Shown: positions 23,191-35,315 of the stretch, in pieces
How the letters are laid out: each line of letters begins with the position of its first letter
Numbering within the stretch: the first letter of the stretch is position 1
Source of the DNA: Molossus alvarezi
Taxonomy: Eukaryota > Chordata > Mammalia > Chiroptera > Molossidae
DNA: 64,000 nucleotides
Direction: 5' to 3'
NCBI GenBank assembly: GCA_037176705.1
Contig: CM073898.1
Location: forward strand, 21,383,501-21,447,500
The notes under the pieces: model-generated
Database searches by the model: none
What the model was told of the DNA's origin: nothing
Seen by the model: the letters and a program-made list of their open reading frames with translations, nothing else
Made by a program: the position numbers and the translations under genes

Positions 23191-23457
23191 ATTTATTTAT
23201 ATATTTTTTCATCCTCACCCGAGGACATTTTTTCGTTTTTTGTTCAGATTGAGTAGGAGGGAGGGAGGGGGGGAGAGAGAGAGAGAGAGAGAGAAACATC
23301 AACGTGAAAGGGACACATCGAGTGGCTGCCACCCGCATGACCCAACTAGGGCCGGGGACAAACTGCAACCAAGGTACGTGCCCTTAGTGGGAACCAAACC
23401 CGGGTCTCTCTGGACCACAGGCTGACGCTCTAACCTCTGAGCTAAACCGGCCAGGGC
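23191..23457 (-). mobile_element. Ves SINE, subfamily A, antisense
   Basis: Antisense copy: 'tcctcacccgaggacatttt' tail, long GA tract, 'gacacatcgagtggctgcca', 'aaggtacgtgcccttagtgg' and head ending 'aaaccggccagggc'. A short direct repeat, atgtcttt, lies at 23183-23190 and 23463-23470. Confidence 0.92.
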
Positions 23458-24378
23458 AGGCGATGTCTTTTTAAAAGGCGTCTATCAACCATAGATTAGC
23501 TTATTTAATTTTTTCTGATTGTGTACATAATATATACAGCTGAACGACTCTGCGAATGTACTAAAAACATGGAGTTGTATACTTTAAGTAGGTAACTTGC
23601 ACGGTATGTGAATTATATCTCCGTGACATTGCTATTAAAAAAACAACATACCGTAGAAAATTTGGCAAAGCAGAAAGGTGAAAAAGATAACAAAATCATA
23701 ATCTCATTCATAGATCTTTATAGCTCATGAGTATTTTCCTTTATTTCTTTCTTTCTTCTGCCTTGTTGAAACAAGGCTACCAAAAATTTGGTTGCCTCCC
23801 ACACGAAGAAAAATGGGAGAGAGAGAACACAGCTCATGAATATTTTATATAGTTACGTTTTTGTGTACGATTTTGAATCCTGCTTTCTGTTACTGCGTAG
23901 TATACGTAAGGAACACGCTTTTCAAAATTACTTTAAAAGCCTGCATGGCGCGCAGAGCGCCTCCGTAGCACCGTGTTGTTGCTGTTCTTCAGGGCCGAGC
24001 ATGTTTTCCTCAACTTCTCGTGGGAAACAACCGAGAAAAATGTAACAATCTCATTTTGTAGAAAAGACGCCTATGCCTGAATCTTAGGATAATTCCTTTA
24101 TTCACAAAAGTGGAATTATGAATAAGATGTTCCGAATGTTTTTTGCTATTTTGATAGATCACTAATTTCTAATTGTTAAAATGTAATTTTTTAATTGTAA
24201 AACATTTGCTGTTTCTATGCTTATTTTCTTTAATCCTGAACACTTCTATCTATTAAACATTAATTTCATTGCTAAGTAATATATTTATAATTATTTTGTA
24301 ACTTCTAATGAACATTAAACATTTTTTACTTACTCTTTTGTAAACTTATGTTTTTAAAACAAAGTATATGAAGGTGCG

Positions 24379-24434
24379 CTCTCTCTCTCTCTCTATATAT
24401 ATATATATGTGTGTATATATATATTTTACATATA
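24379..24434. repeat. CT/TA/GT microsatellite
   Basis: A compound simple repeat: a CT run, a TA run, a short GTGT block and a second TA run. Confidence 0.95.
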
Positions 24435-25744
24435 CCTTTATTCCCAGTACCTTACTACAGTTTGTCTAAAGTTTCCCTAATTTTCCTTTTTATCATTCTT
24501 TTTTTAAAGGTGTTTTAATTAGTTTTCTAGTTAAGTCTATGGAGTGTTTTCTTTTGCTTCCTGCCACTGTTTTTATACACAAAAGCATGCTCTTTCAAAG
24601 GGAAAAAGAAAGGAAATAAATAACATTTTTCTTCTTCTTTCTTCTTTCCTGAGTGTCTCAATGTAAACAAAGGATCTAGGTTAATTTCTCACTATGGTCG
24701 GGGACCAGTAAGCAGACCCCTGCTGCCCTGCCCAGGGAAGCATCTCCACTGGCAGCAGGGGTCACAGACATCTGAACCGGGCGCCTCGCTCCTTCCGCTC
24801 CTTCCGTGCAGCAGAACACCAGCCCCGCCTTCCCCGTCCTTTCCCCTGGCTCCCTAACCAGGCACCTCAGACCAGTTAAACATGAGAATCACTGAAAGGT
24901 GTTGTTTCTTCCCTCATGCAAGGGTTGGTGGTGGGTGATGATCTCACGCGTTAGCAGTCATTGTTCATTTTTATTTGCTGGCTGTATTTGTTTATTGTCA
25001 TGAACCTTCTTCCCAATTTGCCTGCTTCTTTTCATCGGCTTACTCCTGAAAACTCTCGTAATCTGTCCCACCCTTCATGTTCCAAATGTATTGGTCACTA
25101 CTGCTCTCTCCAGCTTGCACGCTCGGACCCATCCAAACTGGTGTCAGCGCTGCCCAGTGGATACTCTGCGCTTGTCCTGACCCAAGCACTTGCTGGTCAC
25201 TACCCTCCTTGCACACCCATCTTCCTCCCTGCTGCCTGAACCGTGGTCTGCCAGAGGGCCGTCGTGCAACCTTGGCTAAATAACCTCAGATTTCCAGATC
25301 TCCCATCACCCCTAAAGTGTTGGGATTGGAGTCTAGATGGATAACGTCAGAGTACATACACGCGGAATGAATGACTCATTACCACTTTCTTATTCTTGTC
25401 CGTGGCCTTCCCAGCCGAGGCTGCTCCTCTCTGAGGAGTCTCCTCAGCACCCCAGAATTCATACCATCATTTGATGCCACTCCTGGGAACACTGATATTT
25501 TTCGATCTGTGCGGCAGAACCTGTCTTTATCCTCCCTTGTCCTCCTTTTCCGTGCATCGAGGGTCCAACGTGTTCCAGGCACCGTGTTCAACTGCAGATG
25601 TTACTGAGAGCTACCATCTCTCAGAGAACTTGTACTCCTGGGAAGAGATGCAAACCTGCAACATAATTGTAGACAATAAAGTTCCAAGTGATGAAGGTTA
25701 ACATCATCAGTGGTGTCCTGTGAGTGTCATGTACCCCTGACATT

Positions 25745-26010
25745 GTGAGGACTAGGGGACTTCACCCTGTGCCTATAACTTCCGTCTAATCGTGAGGAAA
25801 ACAACAAACAAATCCAGACTGGGGACACCGTGCAGGATTCTGGCCCAACACTCAGGACAAAACAAGAGAACAAGATACACGAGGGAAGACTGGCTGGGGA
25901 GACAAGACTCCTAAATGCAACGTGGTACCCGAAATTGAACCCTGGAACAGAATGATGATGTGAATGAAAAAGCTGGTGAAATCCAAATAAAGTCTGGAGT
26001 TCCATTAGAT
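25745..26010 (+). mobile_element. Old L1 3' UTR fragment, sense
   Basis: 'cataacttccgtctaatcgt gaggaaaac', 'agactcctaaatgcaacgtg gtaccc', 'gaaccctggaacagaatgat' and 'aaatccaaataaagtctgga' follow in order the 3' UTR of an old L1 subfamily (L1ME-like). Subfamily assignment is from memory of the consensus. Confidence 0.7.
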
Positions 26011-26029
26011 AAAGAAAGAGAGAAAAGGC

Positions 26030-26270
26030 AGTATATCAGATTCTAGCTTGGACATTCAGAAGCTGTGCGAGCATGGCTAAGTCCCCTACTCCATTAACTC
26101 TTACTTGCTCATCGGCAAAAAAGGCAAGAGAATGGTCACTGTGATTGTGATGTGAGGATCGTGTGAGCTCATACAGGAACAGAGATAACACATGGAGAAT
26201 GGGATCATGTAGGGGCAGATCATGACACGTTGTAGTTGATAATGTAGATGATGATGTTATTTACCAAATT
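26030..26270 (+). mobile_element. MIR-like SINE, sense
   Basis: 'gcgagcatggctaagtcccc tactccattaactcttactt gctcatcggcaaaa', then 'gtgatgtgaggatcgtgtga gctcatac', matches the MIR core and downstream segment. Diverged. Confidence 0.6.
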
Positions 26271-26550
26271 ATGGGTATGTGCAAAGTTCTGTTAAAGCCA
26301 AGACGCGTGTGACTGATTCTGCTTGTGTGCTTCTGGGGTAGCTTCACAGAGGTGTTGCTACCTGAACTTGGCCTTACAATATTGAACACAAAGGAGAAGA
26401 AAGTTTAGCTGGCAGAGGAAACAGCGTCTGTCAAAGTGTGGAGGTGGGGAAGGCTGCTGCCTCCACTTGTCATTTCCCCCTTGCCATGTATCCGATTCTC
26501 CCGGTGCCTTCCATTACAGTCGGGTGCAGCCAGGGAAGATCCCCACCTTG

Positions 26551-26722
26551 CCCTGGCCGGCGGCTCATTTGGTTGGAGTGTCATATACACCAAAAGGTTG
26601 CAGGTTCGTCCCCGGTCAGGAGGCATATGGAGGCAACTGATCAATGTTTCTCTCTCTCTCTCCCCCTCCTCCCCCACTTTCTAAAATCAATAAAAACTTG
26701 TCCTCGGGTGATGATTTTAAAA
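26551..26722 (+). mobile_element. Ves SINE, sense, internally deleted
   Basis: The head 'ccctggccggcggctcattt ggttgg' and the B-box-like 'caggttcgtccc' are followed directly by 'caactgatcaatgtttctct', a CT-rich block, 'aatcaataaaaac' and the tail 'tgtcctcgggtgatgatttt'. About 60-70 bases of the middle are missing relative to full copies. Confidence 0.85.
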
Positions 26723-28089
26723 GAATCCCTATATTCTTTAGAAACCTACATATGCACTAAATGTTTTCCTTACCAATCAAAGCCCTTCCTTTTTCTAATA
26801 ATAAATTATATAACATCCTTTTTTCTAATCTTTTCCAAACCACATCAGCTCACAGATGTAAAGTTCTTCCCAGATCGTAAATCTTTCCCTTTTCTAACAT
26901 TCCAGCAACCCTGATAATTTCACTTTGCCGATGGTCCTAAATACTGACTTTGTCGTCACCTCACTGAATGTGCTGACAACCTGATCAGGTTGTAAATACA
27001 TTACCTAATACATTAATTTATTCTTGCTCTCTCTTTGCATCTGTACATTTTAGTGCCATATGTCCTGTTTATAAATAACTAGTCTCTTTTAACTTGGAGC
27101 TGAACTTGTCACCTTTTTTATGTTCAAAATGTCCCTTAATTATTTTTCACAGAATAATATTTTCTTTTCATCTCAGGGCACAAAGGGAGAAGCTGTTGGC
27201 CCTACATGCCTGTTTTATTAGAAAGCTTTCTTTTATCATAGGCATTTGGTCCCTCATCTGAAAACTGCCTTTTGATCTGAAGAATTAAGCTGCCTCTGTT
27301 CCCCTTGGTTATTTTAAAGACTCCGAGATCACCTTATTCAAGATAACTGGGTCGCCTCAAGTTATTCCAAATGTGGACGTCATTACTTATAATGAATTAC
27401 TTCTGATGGTCTTCCCGATACAAATAAGGAGCTTATGTAAGATGTCTGGCGTAGCCGGAGGTGCTTGGAGTGGAGGACCAGTGCTTGGGGTAGACATCTT
27501 CACATGGGAATGCTTAATTTGTCATCTTCTTTGAGAGCATCAAAAAGAGTCCAAGACACTAAAAATGTCGTCAGACATTACATGAGATCCAACGAGCAAC
27601 ATGAGCTGTTGCTGGTCTTAAGTCCTTGAACGGAGAGATCGCAAGTCTTTTGCAGAATGTGCTGAAAGCAGCTAGGGTGTGGGCTGTTCTTTGCTGTCGA
27701 CCTTCCTGAAGCTAACAGACTTAGAGTTTTGGAAAGATATAAAATAATTTCTCTTTTGGTAGACAGTGGTTGGCAGCCAGGACTTATTTATAAAGAAAAG
27801 GGATCAATACCACAAAAAGTGAAACAGAAGTTTCTAGCACACTGGTTTCTATATAAAATTAAATGAATAAGAAACAAATTCCCAAACTCCAGTTAGATGA
27901 ATAGTTTTTGTGAGTTTTTTTTAAGGAAACATTAGATAACCCAAGACCTTGCCTATATCAGGATAAAATTCAAAAGGTTAATGCCTCACTAGAGGTAAGA
28001 AATGCAACTTTGCTCAGGAAACAGGTAATTATCAGTAATATGTAAGGGCAGGGCTGTATAGTTCATTGAGTTCTCCAGGGAAAAACTTT

Positions 28090-28313
28090 ATTTATTAAAA
28101 AAAAAATTTTTTTTATTGATTTTAGAGAGGAAGGGAGAGGGAGAGAGATATCGAAACATCGATAAGAGAGAACATCAGTTGTCTGCCTCCTGCATGCCCC
28201 ACATTGGGGACCTGGCTCACAACCTGGGCATGTGTCCTGACCGGGAATTGAACCGGCGACCTCTTGGTGCATGGGTCAACGCTCAATCACTGAGCCACAC
28301 CAGCCGGGCCAGT
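28090..28313 (-). mobile_element. Ves SINE, subfamily B, antisense
   Basis: A/T tail, 'ttattgattttagagagg', 'gcctcctgcatgcccc', 'cctgaccgggaattgaaccg' and head ending 'cactgagccacaccagccgg'. The TSD gaaaaacttt lies at 28080-28089 and 28314-28323. Confidence 0.94.
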
Positions 28314-29493
28314 GAAAAACTTTTAGATACATTTTAAATATGATCTTTTTGGAAGAAAACAGTAATCAGACATTGATTGCTAGGACTTGGTTTCCTTAAA
28401 ACAAATTCTGTTCTTCTTAGATTAGGACTCCTTTCTCCCTCCCCGAGTATAAAGGGCTGGTGTGGCTTTCTTCTGTTCCAGACACAATTATCTAATTAGA
28501 TCAGAACAACCTAATGGCCAAACAGGAGCACTTAGGAACCTAACTCTGCTTCTGCCACAAGTGTCCTCAAGTTGTCCACGAGGCCAGTTCTTTCTTCACT
28601 TGTGTGAATTGGTACACGTGGCAATTTCTAGAACACTTATAAAGAAATATATTCTTTCTCAGTCAATAGCTTTATGTTTAATCGAGGCATTTAAATTAAG
28701 TAAACTAGAAACCGCAAAAATAAAAAATTCTCATCACTTTCTCTTCTGACAGTCCAGCGTTGGCATGACGTCCATGCGATAGCATCATTTCACTTGGTTT
28801 TCCTTGCTTCTTTAAAAATAGGTTCAGTGCCTTCTAATACAACTGTTTGCTCGTAGGCTTTTTCAGCTTCTTCTAAATATGGGAGAAATGTTTTTTTCTC
28901 TCTATGACTGCCTACAATATGGTTTTGTTTTTAAAATTCTTGGTGGAGACTTCATTCCGCCTTCTTTCGTGAGATGCTAGAGGGCTACCAACTGCCAGTT
29001 GTCGCTATTTTGTGCCTGAGGTTCTGTCTTCTGTTTTCAACTCTAAAATATTTTATATTGTATTTCTGCTGTAGCCAAGTATGGGAGAGATGGCGAAGGG
29101 CTTCACATTATGTTAGAAATAGCTTTAACTTGCTCATAAATTTAGCATCTATTTGTAACTTTTTCCGTTCTGCATTTCAGCTACTGAAGTCGATAGGAGG
29201 AACATTAGTTGGCTGAATCGTACGAAAATTTACAGTGTCTCATATAGAAAGGGCTGTTATTTTTGTAATAATAACCCCAGAATGCACTGTAGAGAACATC
29301 ACATTCTCCTGGGTAGTCCCCTTTTCTCTATTTACGGACATTTTTTGGTTGCTGTGGGCCATGCCCTAAAAGGCCAGCCCGCAAATGGAAGGCCCGGAGG
29401 ACAATGAGCTTGGTTGACCGTCGCAAAGTTGAGCTCAAGGGGTCTTCTAGCTATGACCTAGTCTCCAACAGTTGTCATCGTTTGTGTCTCCAG

Positions 29494-29616
29494 ATATCGA
29501 TGAATGTCAGCAAGGGAACCTGTGCTCAGACGGGCAGTGCAAGAACACCGCGGGCTCCTTCAGGTGCACCTGTGGGCAGGGGCGCCAGCTGTCAGCAGCC
29601 AGAGACCAGTGTGAAG
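29494..29616 (+). CDS. LTBP1: LTBP1 exon, cbEGF domain 6 (Arg at aromatic packing position)
   Basis: A 123-base, phase 1-1 exon between acceptor ttgtgtctccag and donor gtagga. It encodes D-I-D-E-C and six cysteines. C-K-N-T-A-G-S-F-R-C-T-C fits both Asn beta-hydroxylation and POGLUT2/3 O-glucosylation. After cysteine 5 the sequence is G-Q-G-R (Arg codon cgc at 29583-29585). All other eight domains of the array have Tyr or Phe there, and human LTBP1, as I recall it, has Tyr. In cbEGF tandems that aromatic side chain packs against the next domain. The rest, QQGNLCSDGQC and AARDQC, is clearly LTBP1. Confidence 0.96.
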
Positions 29617-31735
29617 GTAGGAGTGTGGTCTCCATGGAAGAGCCTGGCCTGAAAAATGCGCACTCAGGAAAGAGTCTTTGAGGAACGACATAGGTGGTTG
29701 CTGTATGGTGCCAGACAGCGGGGGACTTACGCTTATGTCAGGAAAGTCAATGAAACAGGATGGAAAACGTTCCGATTGGGAAAATATGTCATTAGTGATC
29801 AGGTGGTTGGGCATTAATGTTAGTAAGAAACATGACTGCTGTCTGTAATTCTTTAACTACAGAGAATCAGTTTGCTTGAATTCACTGGACAGTCTCGCAT
29901 GCCCGGATTCCTTCGATTGGAAGGGTGTTCTCTCCGCCGGCCTATGCGGTGCAGTGTTGATGACCTCAGCTTTTATGTGTACTCAGCTTTATAAAACATT
30001 TCCTCTTAAAAAAAGAGCAAACTTTTCATCAAGACTGAAATAGTGTCCTCCTTCTACTCAGAGATCAAGTTTGTGAAATACATCCTGTTCCAACAAGTCA
30101 TAGTGAGGATTTTGGACCTTTCTGGGTTTGACCTTAGACTTAAAAGGAATTTCATTGAACTAAATATAAAACCACTTCCCAATAAATGTATGCTTTAAAG
30201 GGTCATGTTATCACCTGTGACTAAGCACAAGTGTCCAGAGTTCTTGAAATGTCATTTAAATAATAGAATACACACTATACGAGATCAGTTTTGTTATAAG
30301 GAAACAAATCATATTCCTGTTGATATGTAGCCTTTGCATTTTAATGAGTAACAGGTCTCCTGAGTTGGTGTTATAAGAGAGACAGCATATAGTGGTACCA
30401 CAAAAGGATCTACCAGTATTATTGTAACCTTCCCCAGTGATCCCTTCCAGAATGTAGGAAGTCTTTACAACACCTGGTCTAAGGATGGCAAAAGTTAGCG
30501 CACACCCACATACACAGATACGTGAAGTAATTGGTTCTAGATTCTGTGAGTCCCTCTCAAAGTCTTGTATTGCCATGACTCCTGACCTCGGTGAGCTGAG
30601 CCTTTATCAAATGCCCACCGTGCAGAGAAAACCACAAATGAATGTATCATAGGAGAAGAGGTCTGTGATATTCATGGTCCTTTCTTTAGAAGAGCCTGTG
30701 ATATCACCACCGAAGAAAAGTCAGATACACGCAGAACCGCCCAGCTGACTGTCAGTAGGGGAAACCACTGTTAGATGTGAGATTCTGTGACAACCAAAAG
30801 GAAGCTGTTAATCAGAGTCGGGGAGAGCGGTGGTGAGGGTCCTGGTGCTAACTCAGAACCATGTTGCCAGAAGTACATAAATATCCCCAGCTGTTAGGAG
30901 AAAGTCTCCCAACAAACATGAATGGAATGCCTGCTCCTTGTAAAATACCAGGTCATCTAAGAAATAATAAAGGCTGTGGGAGACATAGTCCCTGCCCTTA
31001 GGAAACTTAAAATCTAATGACGAAGATTAGATTCATGATGAATGGTTACAATCTAATAACGAAAGCAATCCAGGCGCATGCATGCAGTATATTATTGTGT
31101 CTTATATGTGGATATGATGCAGGTGTGTCTCAGCCAGGGATGTGGGGGCCAAGGAAGAGGGATTCATTGGCAGTGCACACATCAGATGGCTGAGGGGAGG
31201 GCAAGACCATTCGATTTGGCCAGAAAACCATTCTTATTGAGAGTCATGGAACCAGGAGCCTGATGATTAGGGGCTGATGGGTAAATTAGTGAAAAAGAAA
31301 CGATGTAGGTAGGAAGAGGCTTTCGATCAGGAGTCGGAGTAACGGGTCAGGTAGTAAATGAATCTGTGGTGCTATTTTCCAATCAAACTTGATTTACCGT
31401 AATAGGCAGGGGGCTGTAGTGTGCAGCCCTCTAGACCAGTACTGAGTGTTACAGTCGGACTGTAAAAGAAATCTAAGACTTTTAGTGGAGGCTTACAGAT
31501 TCCAGCAATGTATTTGCCACTCACCAGTGAGCAGTGGGATTAATGCGTACAGGTTCTTAACACATTGATTAAAAATGTAAACTTATCTGGACTTTTCCCT
31601 ATTGGGAGATGAATGACTTTTTTGCCAGAGGAGAGTTTAGTCACGTAATGAAAAATTGAATCGAAGTGAATGATAAGCCTGATTGTTTTTTTAAAGCATC
31701 ATGTCTCCAGTTGCTTTTTCCTGTCCTGCTCGTAG
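29617..31735 (+). other. LTBP1: LTBP1 intron (2119 bp)
   Basis: Intron from gtagga to acceptor ctgctcgtag. No young SINE is present, making it, with the first intron, one of the few SINE-free introns here. A diverged L2-like antisense piece is possible at about 30900-31050 ('catgaatggaatgcctgctc ... cccttaggaaacttaaaatc'). The rest is unassigned. Confidence 0.8.
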
Positions 31736-31858
31736 ATATTGATGAATGCCAGCACCAGCTCCTCTGCTCCAACGGGCAATGCAGGAACACGGAGGGCTCC
31801 TTCCGCTGTGTGTGTGACCAGGGTTACAGAGCGTCCGCCCTTGGGGACCATTGTGAAG
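31736..31858 (+). CDS. LTBP1: LTBP1 exon, cbEGF domain 7
   Basis: A 123-base, phase 1-1 exon between acceptor cctgctcgtag and donor gtgaga. It encodes D-I-D-E-C and six cysteines. [12 protein letters not shown] matches Asn beta-hydroxylation and POGLUT2/3 patterns, and D-Q-G-Y carries the conserved aromatic. It is the closest paralogue of the preceding domain (shared D-I-D-E-C-Q, N-G-Q-C or D-G-Q-C, F-R-C), suggesting an old tandem exon duplication. The tail RASALGDHC is LTBP1-specific. Confidence 0.96.
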
Positions 31859-33837
31859 GTGAGAGATGGCTCCTGATTTCAGAATCAGACGGAAATCGAG
31901 ATGTTATCCCAGCCTCTGTCCTCAAGACCAGCCTACTCACTTCACAGCTGAGGACATGAGTTCCCTGTGGTGTTTTCCCCATGGCCACACAGATAATGCA
32001 AGGAAGAGAGAGAAGTCCAGGTGTTCTTTGCCCTGGAGCAGTGTTTTAGGAGACTTGTGCCAGCTGAAGGAGGAGGACCGGTTTGATCTTCTCAGCTGCG
32101 GGTGGTCTGTAGTCCTGGGTGTGTAGTTCTGAACTGGAACCTCTTTTATGCAGGGCCAGAGTCCGAATGTTCCGCATAAGTCAATCCAAGTTAATTTTGC
32201 AGCTAACTGGAAAGTTTTGAAGAGGCAAGCATAAGATATTTCTGAAAGATACCCCGTATCTACAGCACTGCGCGGTCGTTAACCGGTCACTACCTGCCGT
32301 GGTTCAGAGACTCCCTGAGGTCGTCAGGGCTGCGGAGCAGTCTGCCACCGGTCTGTCACTTGGGACTTCTTTCTGATTTTGGTTTCCATCCAAGTAACAG
32401 TTTTCTCCCAAGTCCCCTGCTGATTTTCTGCATTTTGACCGTGTCAGTGGTGACACCAGGGCAGTGAGCAGGGCAGGTCTGTGCCCCACGTGGAGCATGA
32501 GAGCCTCTGAGTGGGCGTCTGAACCCCACCTTTGACAGAAGTGGATGAACTTCCCAGTGAATGGTTTTCTGGCCTGTATTTCAACAGCCCAGAACTTCTT
32601 CACCTTCAATCCCCGTTGGTTGGGAAAAACCCAATGTATTTGATAGCCTCCTGTTTTCTGCCCAGAGCATCAGTAAAGCGTCTTCTGGGATTTTACCCTG
32701 AGGTGGTAACGTTCTTCAGAGGTCTGAGAACACCCGTGAAAAGTTATCGTCAATATACCTATTGAAAAATAGGCCGGTGATCAAACAAGTGATAAATCAA
32801 GATAATAAAATTTGATTGTGTGAAAGAGCGTGTTTGGGGAACTCTAGAACGTAGGAGTAACTGTCAATGGTTCAACACTGGTGTCCCAGCGTGGGAGCCT
32901 GCGGGGGAGCCCGTTCTGGGGACCCGCTGTGGTGAGTCAGTGGTGGGGCACAGGCTGGGGCCCTGGAGGCCTCCTGCCCTGATCCTGGCCTGGCCAACAG
33001 GTTGACCTAGCCATTGATTAAGGTTTGGGTAATGGGTTCTCACTCAAGGGCATGTTCCTCTAGTTTGGCTGTTACACGTAACCACCTTTCAGAAGTCCAG
33101 GATTTGTATTCCAAAAACATCCATTGCATGAAAAGCCAAACAAAAACGGTTTAGCTGACTTGTTCATCATTATTAATGGACAGGTTTGGAAGATACGGTC
33201 GTGTTCGGTGAGAGAGCTCCTGTCGGGAGATAGTGCCATCTCTGTTTTCATGTAGCCAGGGCTCTTTCCCTCCGGTTCTGGGTTGTAAGTAGGACGCAGG
33301 CCCTGCAGCTGCCAGAGCTCCCTCAGAAATGCTGTCGGCCCCGCAGCCTGCACCCCCCCCCCACGCCGGTTCCCACCATCCCCGGGGTGCTCAGCTGTGA
33401 TGAGCTGAGCCGTGATGGTTCCCATGCCTCTCACAGCTGTGGGGAGAGGAGCCATCTTTCTTGTTGGCTTTCATATCGACACGTGTAGTTTTCTCTAAGA
33501 ATTCTGGCGAAGCCGTTGTTTTCATCCAGGGCTGTCCTGCCGTCCTCTGGCCTCCTGGAGTCAGGCTCGAGTGTGTTCCTTTCTGTGCGGTACCGACTCC
33601 ACTCAGCGGCCACTTCGTCTGAGATGGTGGGTCAGCGCATTGCCCGGTTATTAGGGGCCCAGGTGTCTCCAGCTTCGAAGGCTCTGCCTCTGCCTGTTCC
33701 CCTTCCAGGCCCCTCTTAGCACCCTCCCAGCCAGCCGCTCACTGTGGCGGCTCCCTGCTCTTCCCTTGTAAAGCCTGAGAAAAAGATCCCTGATTGACTC
33801 GGACTTCCTGCGGCCCCTCTTCCTTGGTCATTTCTTT

Positions 33838-34046
33838 ATTTAAAAAAAATTTTTTTTCCTTTATTGATTTCAGAGAGAGAGGAAGGGAGGGGGAGAGAAA
33901 TAGGAACATCGACTGGCTGCCTCCTGCATGCCCTCCACTGGGGATCGGGCCCACAGCCTGGGCATGTGCCCTGACCAGGAGTCGAACTGGCGACCTCTTG
34001 GTGCGTGGGTCGATGCTCAGCCACTCACCCACAAAGGCCGGACATG
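33838..34046 (-). mobile_element. Ves SINE, subfamily B, antisense
   Basis: T-run, 'cctttattgatttcagagag', 'ctcctgcatgcc', 'ccctgaccaggagtcgaact' and 'cgacctcttggtgcgtgggt'. A perfect 15-bp TSD, cttggtcatttcttt, lies at 33823-33837 and 34047-34061, indicating a young insertion. The T-rich tract ending cag at 33871-33873 has the form of a 3' splice site in the direction of LTBP1. Confidence 0.96.
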
Positions 34047-34124
34047 CTTGGTCATTTCTTTGTGGACCAAATCAAAAAAGGTGGGAAGAAGGGATTTCTT
34101 TCCTTGTCAGAATTATTTACTTTA

Positions 34125-34330
34125 TGCATTTGTTCAACAAATATTTATTGTAAGCCCAGGGCATATAGTGATAAACCAAACAGACAACATTCATGCCCTT
34201 GTAGAGCTTACATTCTAGTGAAGGAGATAACAATAAACTTCATGAGTAAGGAAAATGCATAGTTTGTAAAATAGCAATAAATGTTATGGAGAAAAATAAA
34301 AGGTGTCCGTAGGGAGTGCCGGGGGGGGGC
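34125..34330 (-). mobile_element. L2 fragment, antisense
   Basis: 'atttgttcaacaaatattta ttgtaagcccagggcatata', 'tcatgcccttgtagagctta cattctagtgaaggagataa' and 'aaatgttatggagaaaaata' are the inverted L2 3' end. L2-derived sequence may continue, badly decayed, to about 34620. Confidence 0.8.
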
Positions 34331-35092
34331 TTTAAATGAGGCGAGCGGGGGCTTCCCTGAAATCAGGACATGGGCTTCTTTAGGGGAACAGCATTTCGTT
34401 CAAAGGAATAGCAGCTGCAGAGTCCCCCAGGAGGCGGCTTTGTGGACGAGATTAGGAGCTCGACTTGGGGAGTTTAAATGTATGACGGCTGTAGTGAGTA
34501 TTCACACAAAGATGTCTCAGAGTCCGTTGGACCTATGCCTTTGGAGTTCAGCAGTGAGCTCTGGGCTGGGAGTCTTCAGCCTCAAGACAGTGCTTGAAAC
34601 CACGACATTGGAAGGAATCACTGCAAGAAGTGAGAGCAGCTACAAGGCCTGAGCCCTGCCTCCACAGCACTGGGAAGTAAGGGGCTGGGGGAGTGACACG
34701 GGGACTGAGACAGTGGCAGGTGGGAAGGAGGAAGAGCAGAGTCTAAGAGAAGGAGGTATTTCAAAGAGGTTGGAGTGGTGACCTCTGCCAGACGTGGCTC
34801 CAGGCCCGTGAGGACCGGTCTGACCATGGGATTCAGCAAGGTGGAGAATTGGTGACTTTGCAGATCCAGTGTCCGTGGACGGGTGACCCAGCTTGACTGT
34901 CGCCTTCCGTAGAGCCTGTTGCCCAAGTCCTGAAGGAGAGAGTCTTTCGCACCACCCACGTGGCGGTGCAGAGCAGGCCGTGTGGGGCTCTACGTTCAAC
35001 CTACTGTTTTGTTTTTGCTTTGATGATAGAGATCGTGCAAAAAAAAAAAAATTGGAACCAAACCAGACTCTAACATAATGCACTGGGGTTTT

Positions 35093-35315
35093 TTTTGCAT
35101 TTATCTTCAGACAGAGCAGGAGTGAGAGAGGGGGGAAGAGAGAGAGAGAGAAACATCGATGTGAGAGAGACACATCGAGTGGTCGCCACCCACACGACTC
35201 CAACCAGGGCCGGGGACCAACTGCAACCGAGGTACGTGCCCTTAGCGGGAACCGAACCTGCGACTCTCTGGTCCGCAGGCCGAAGCGCTAACCGCTGAGG
35301 CAAACCGGCCAGGGC
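35093..35315 (-). mobile_element. Ves SINE, subfamily A, antisense
   Basis: 'ttgcatttatcttcagacag agcagg', a GA block, 'gagagacacatcgagtggtc', 'gaggtacgtgcccttagcgg' and a head ending 'aaaccggccagggc'. The repeat tgcactggg(g)tttt lies at about 35079-35092 and 35316-35328. The usual 'cctcacctgaggaca' tail is missing. Confidence 0.92.

Larger units (their letters stand above)
22987..29493 (+). other. LTBP1: LTBP1 intron (6507 bp)
   Basis: Intron ending at acceptor tttgtgtctccag. It holds Ves SINEs (23191-23457, 26551-26722, 28090-28313), a CT/TA microsatellite (24379-24434), an L1 tail (25745-26010) and a MIR (26030-26270). The stretches 23460-24370, 24440-25740, 26730-28080 and 28330-29490 hold nothing I can assign. 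The first of these ends in an AT-rich run. Confidence 0.82.

Noticed and set aside
34640..35203. 187-codon open frame on the - strand
   Set aside because: It begins in a SINE and continues through unrelated intron sequence with a poly-Phe run from an A-tract. No coding signature.
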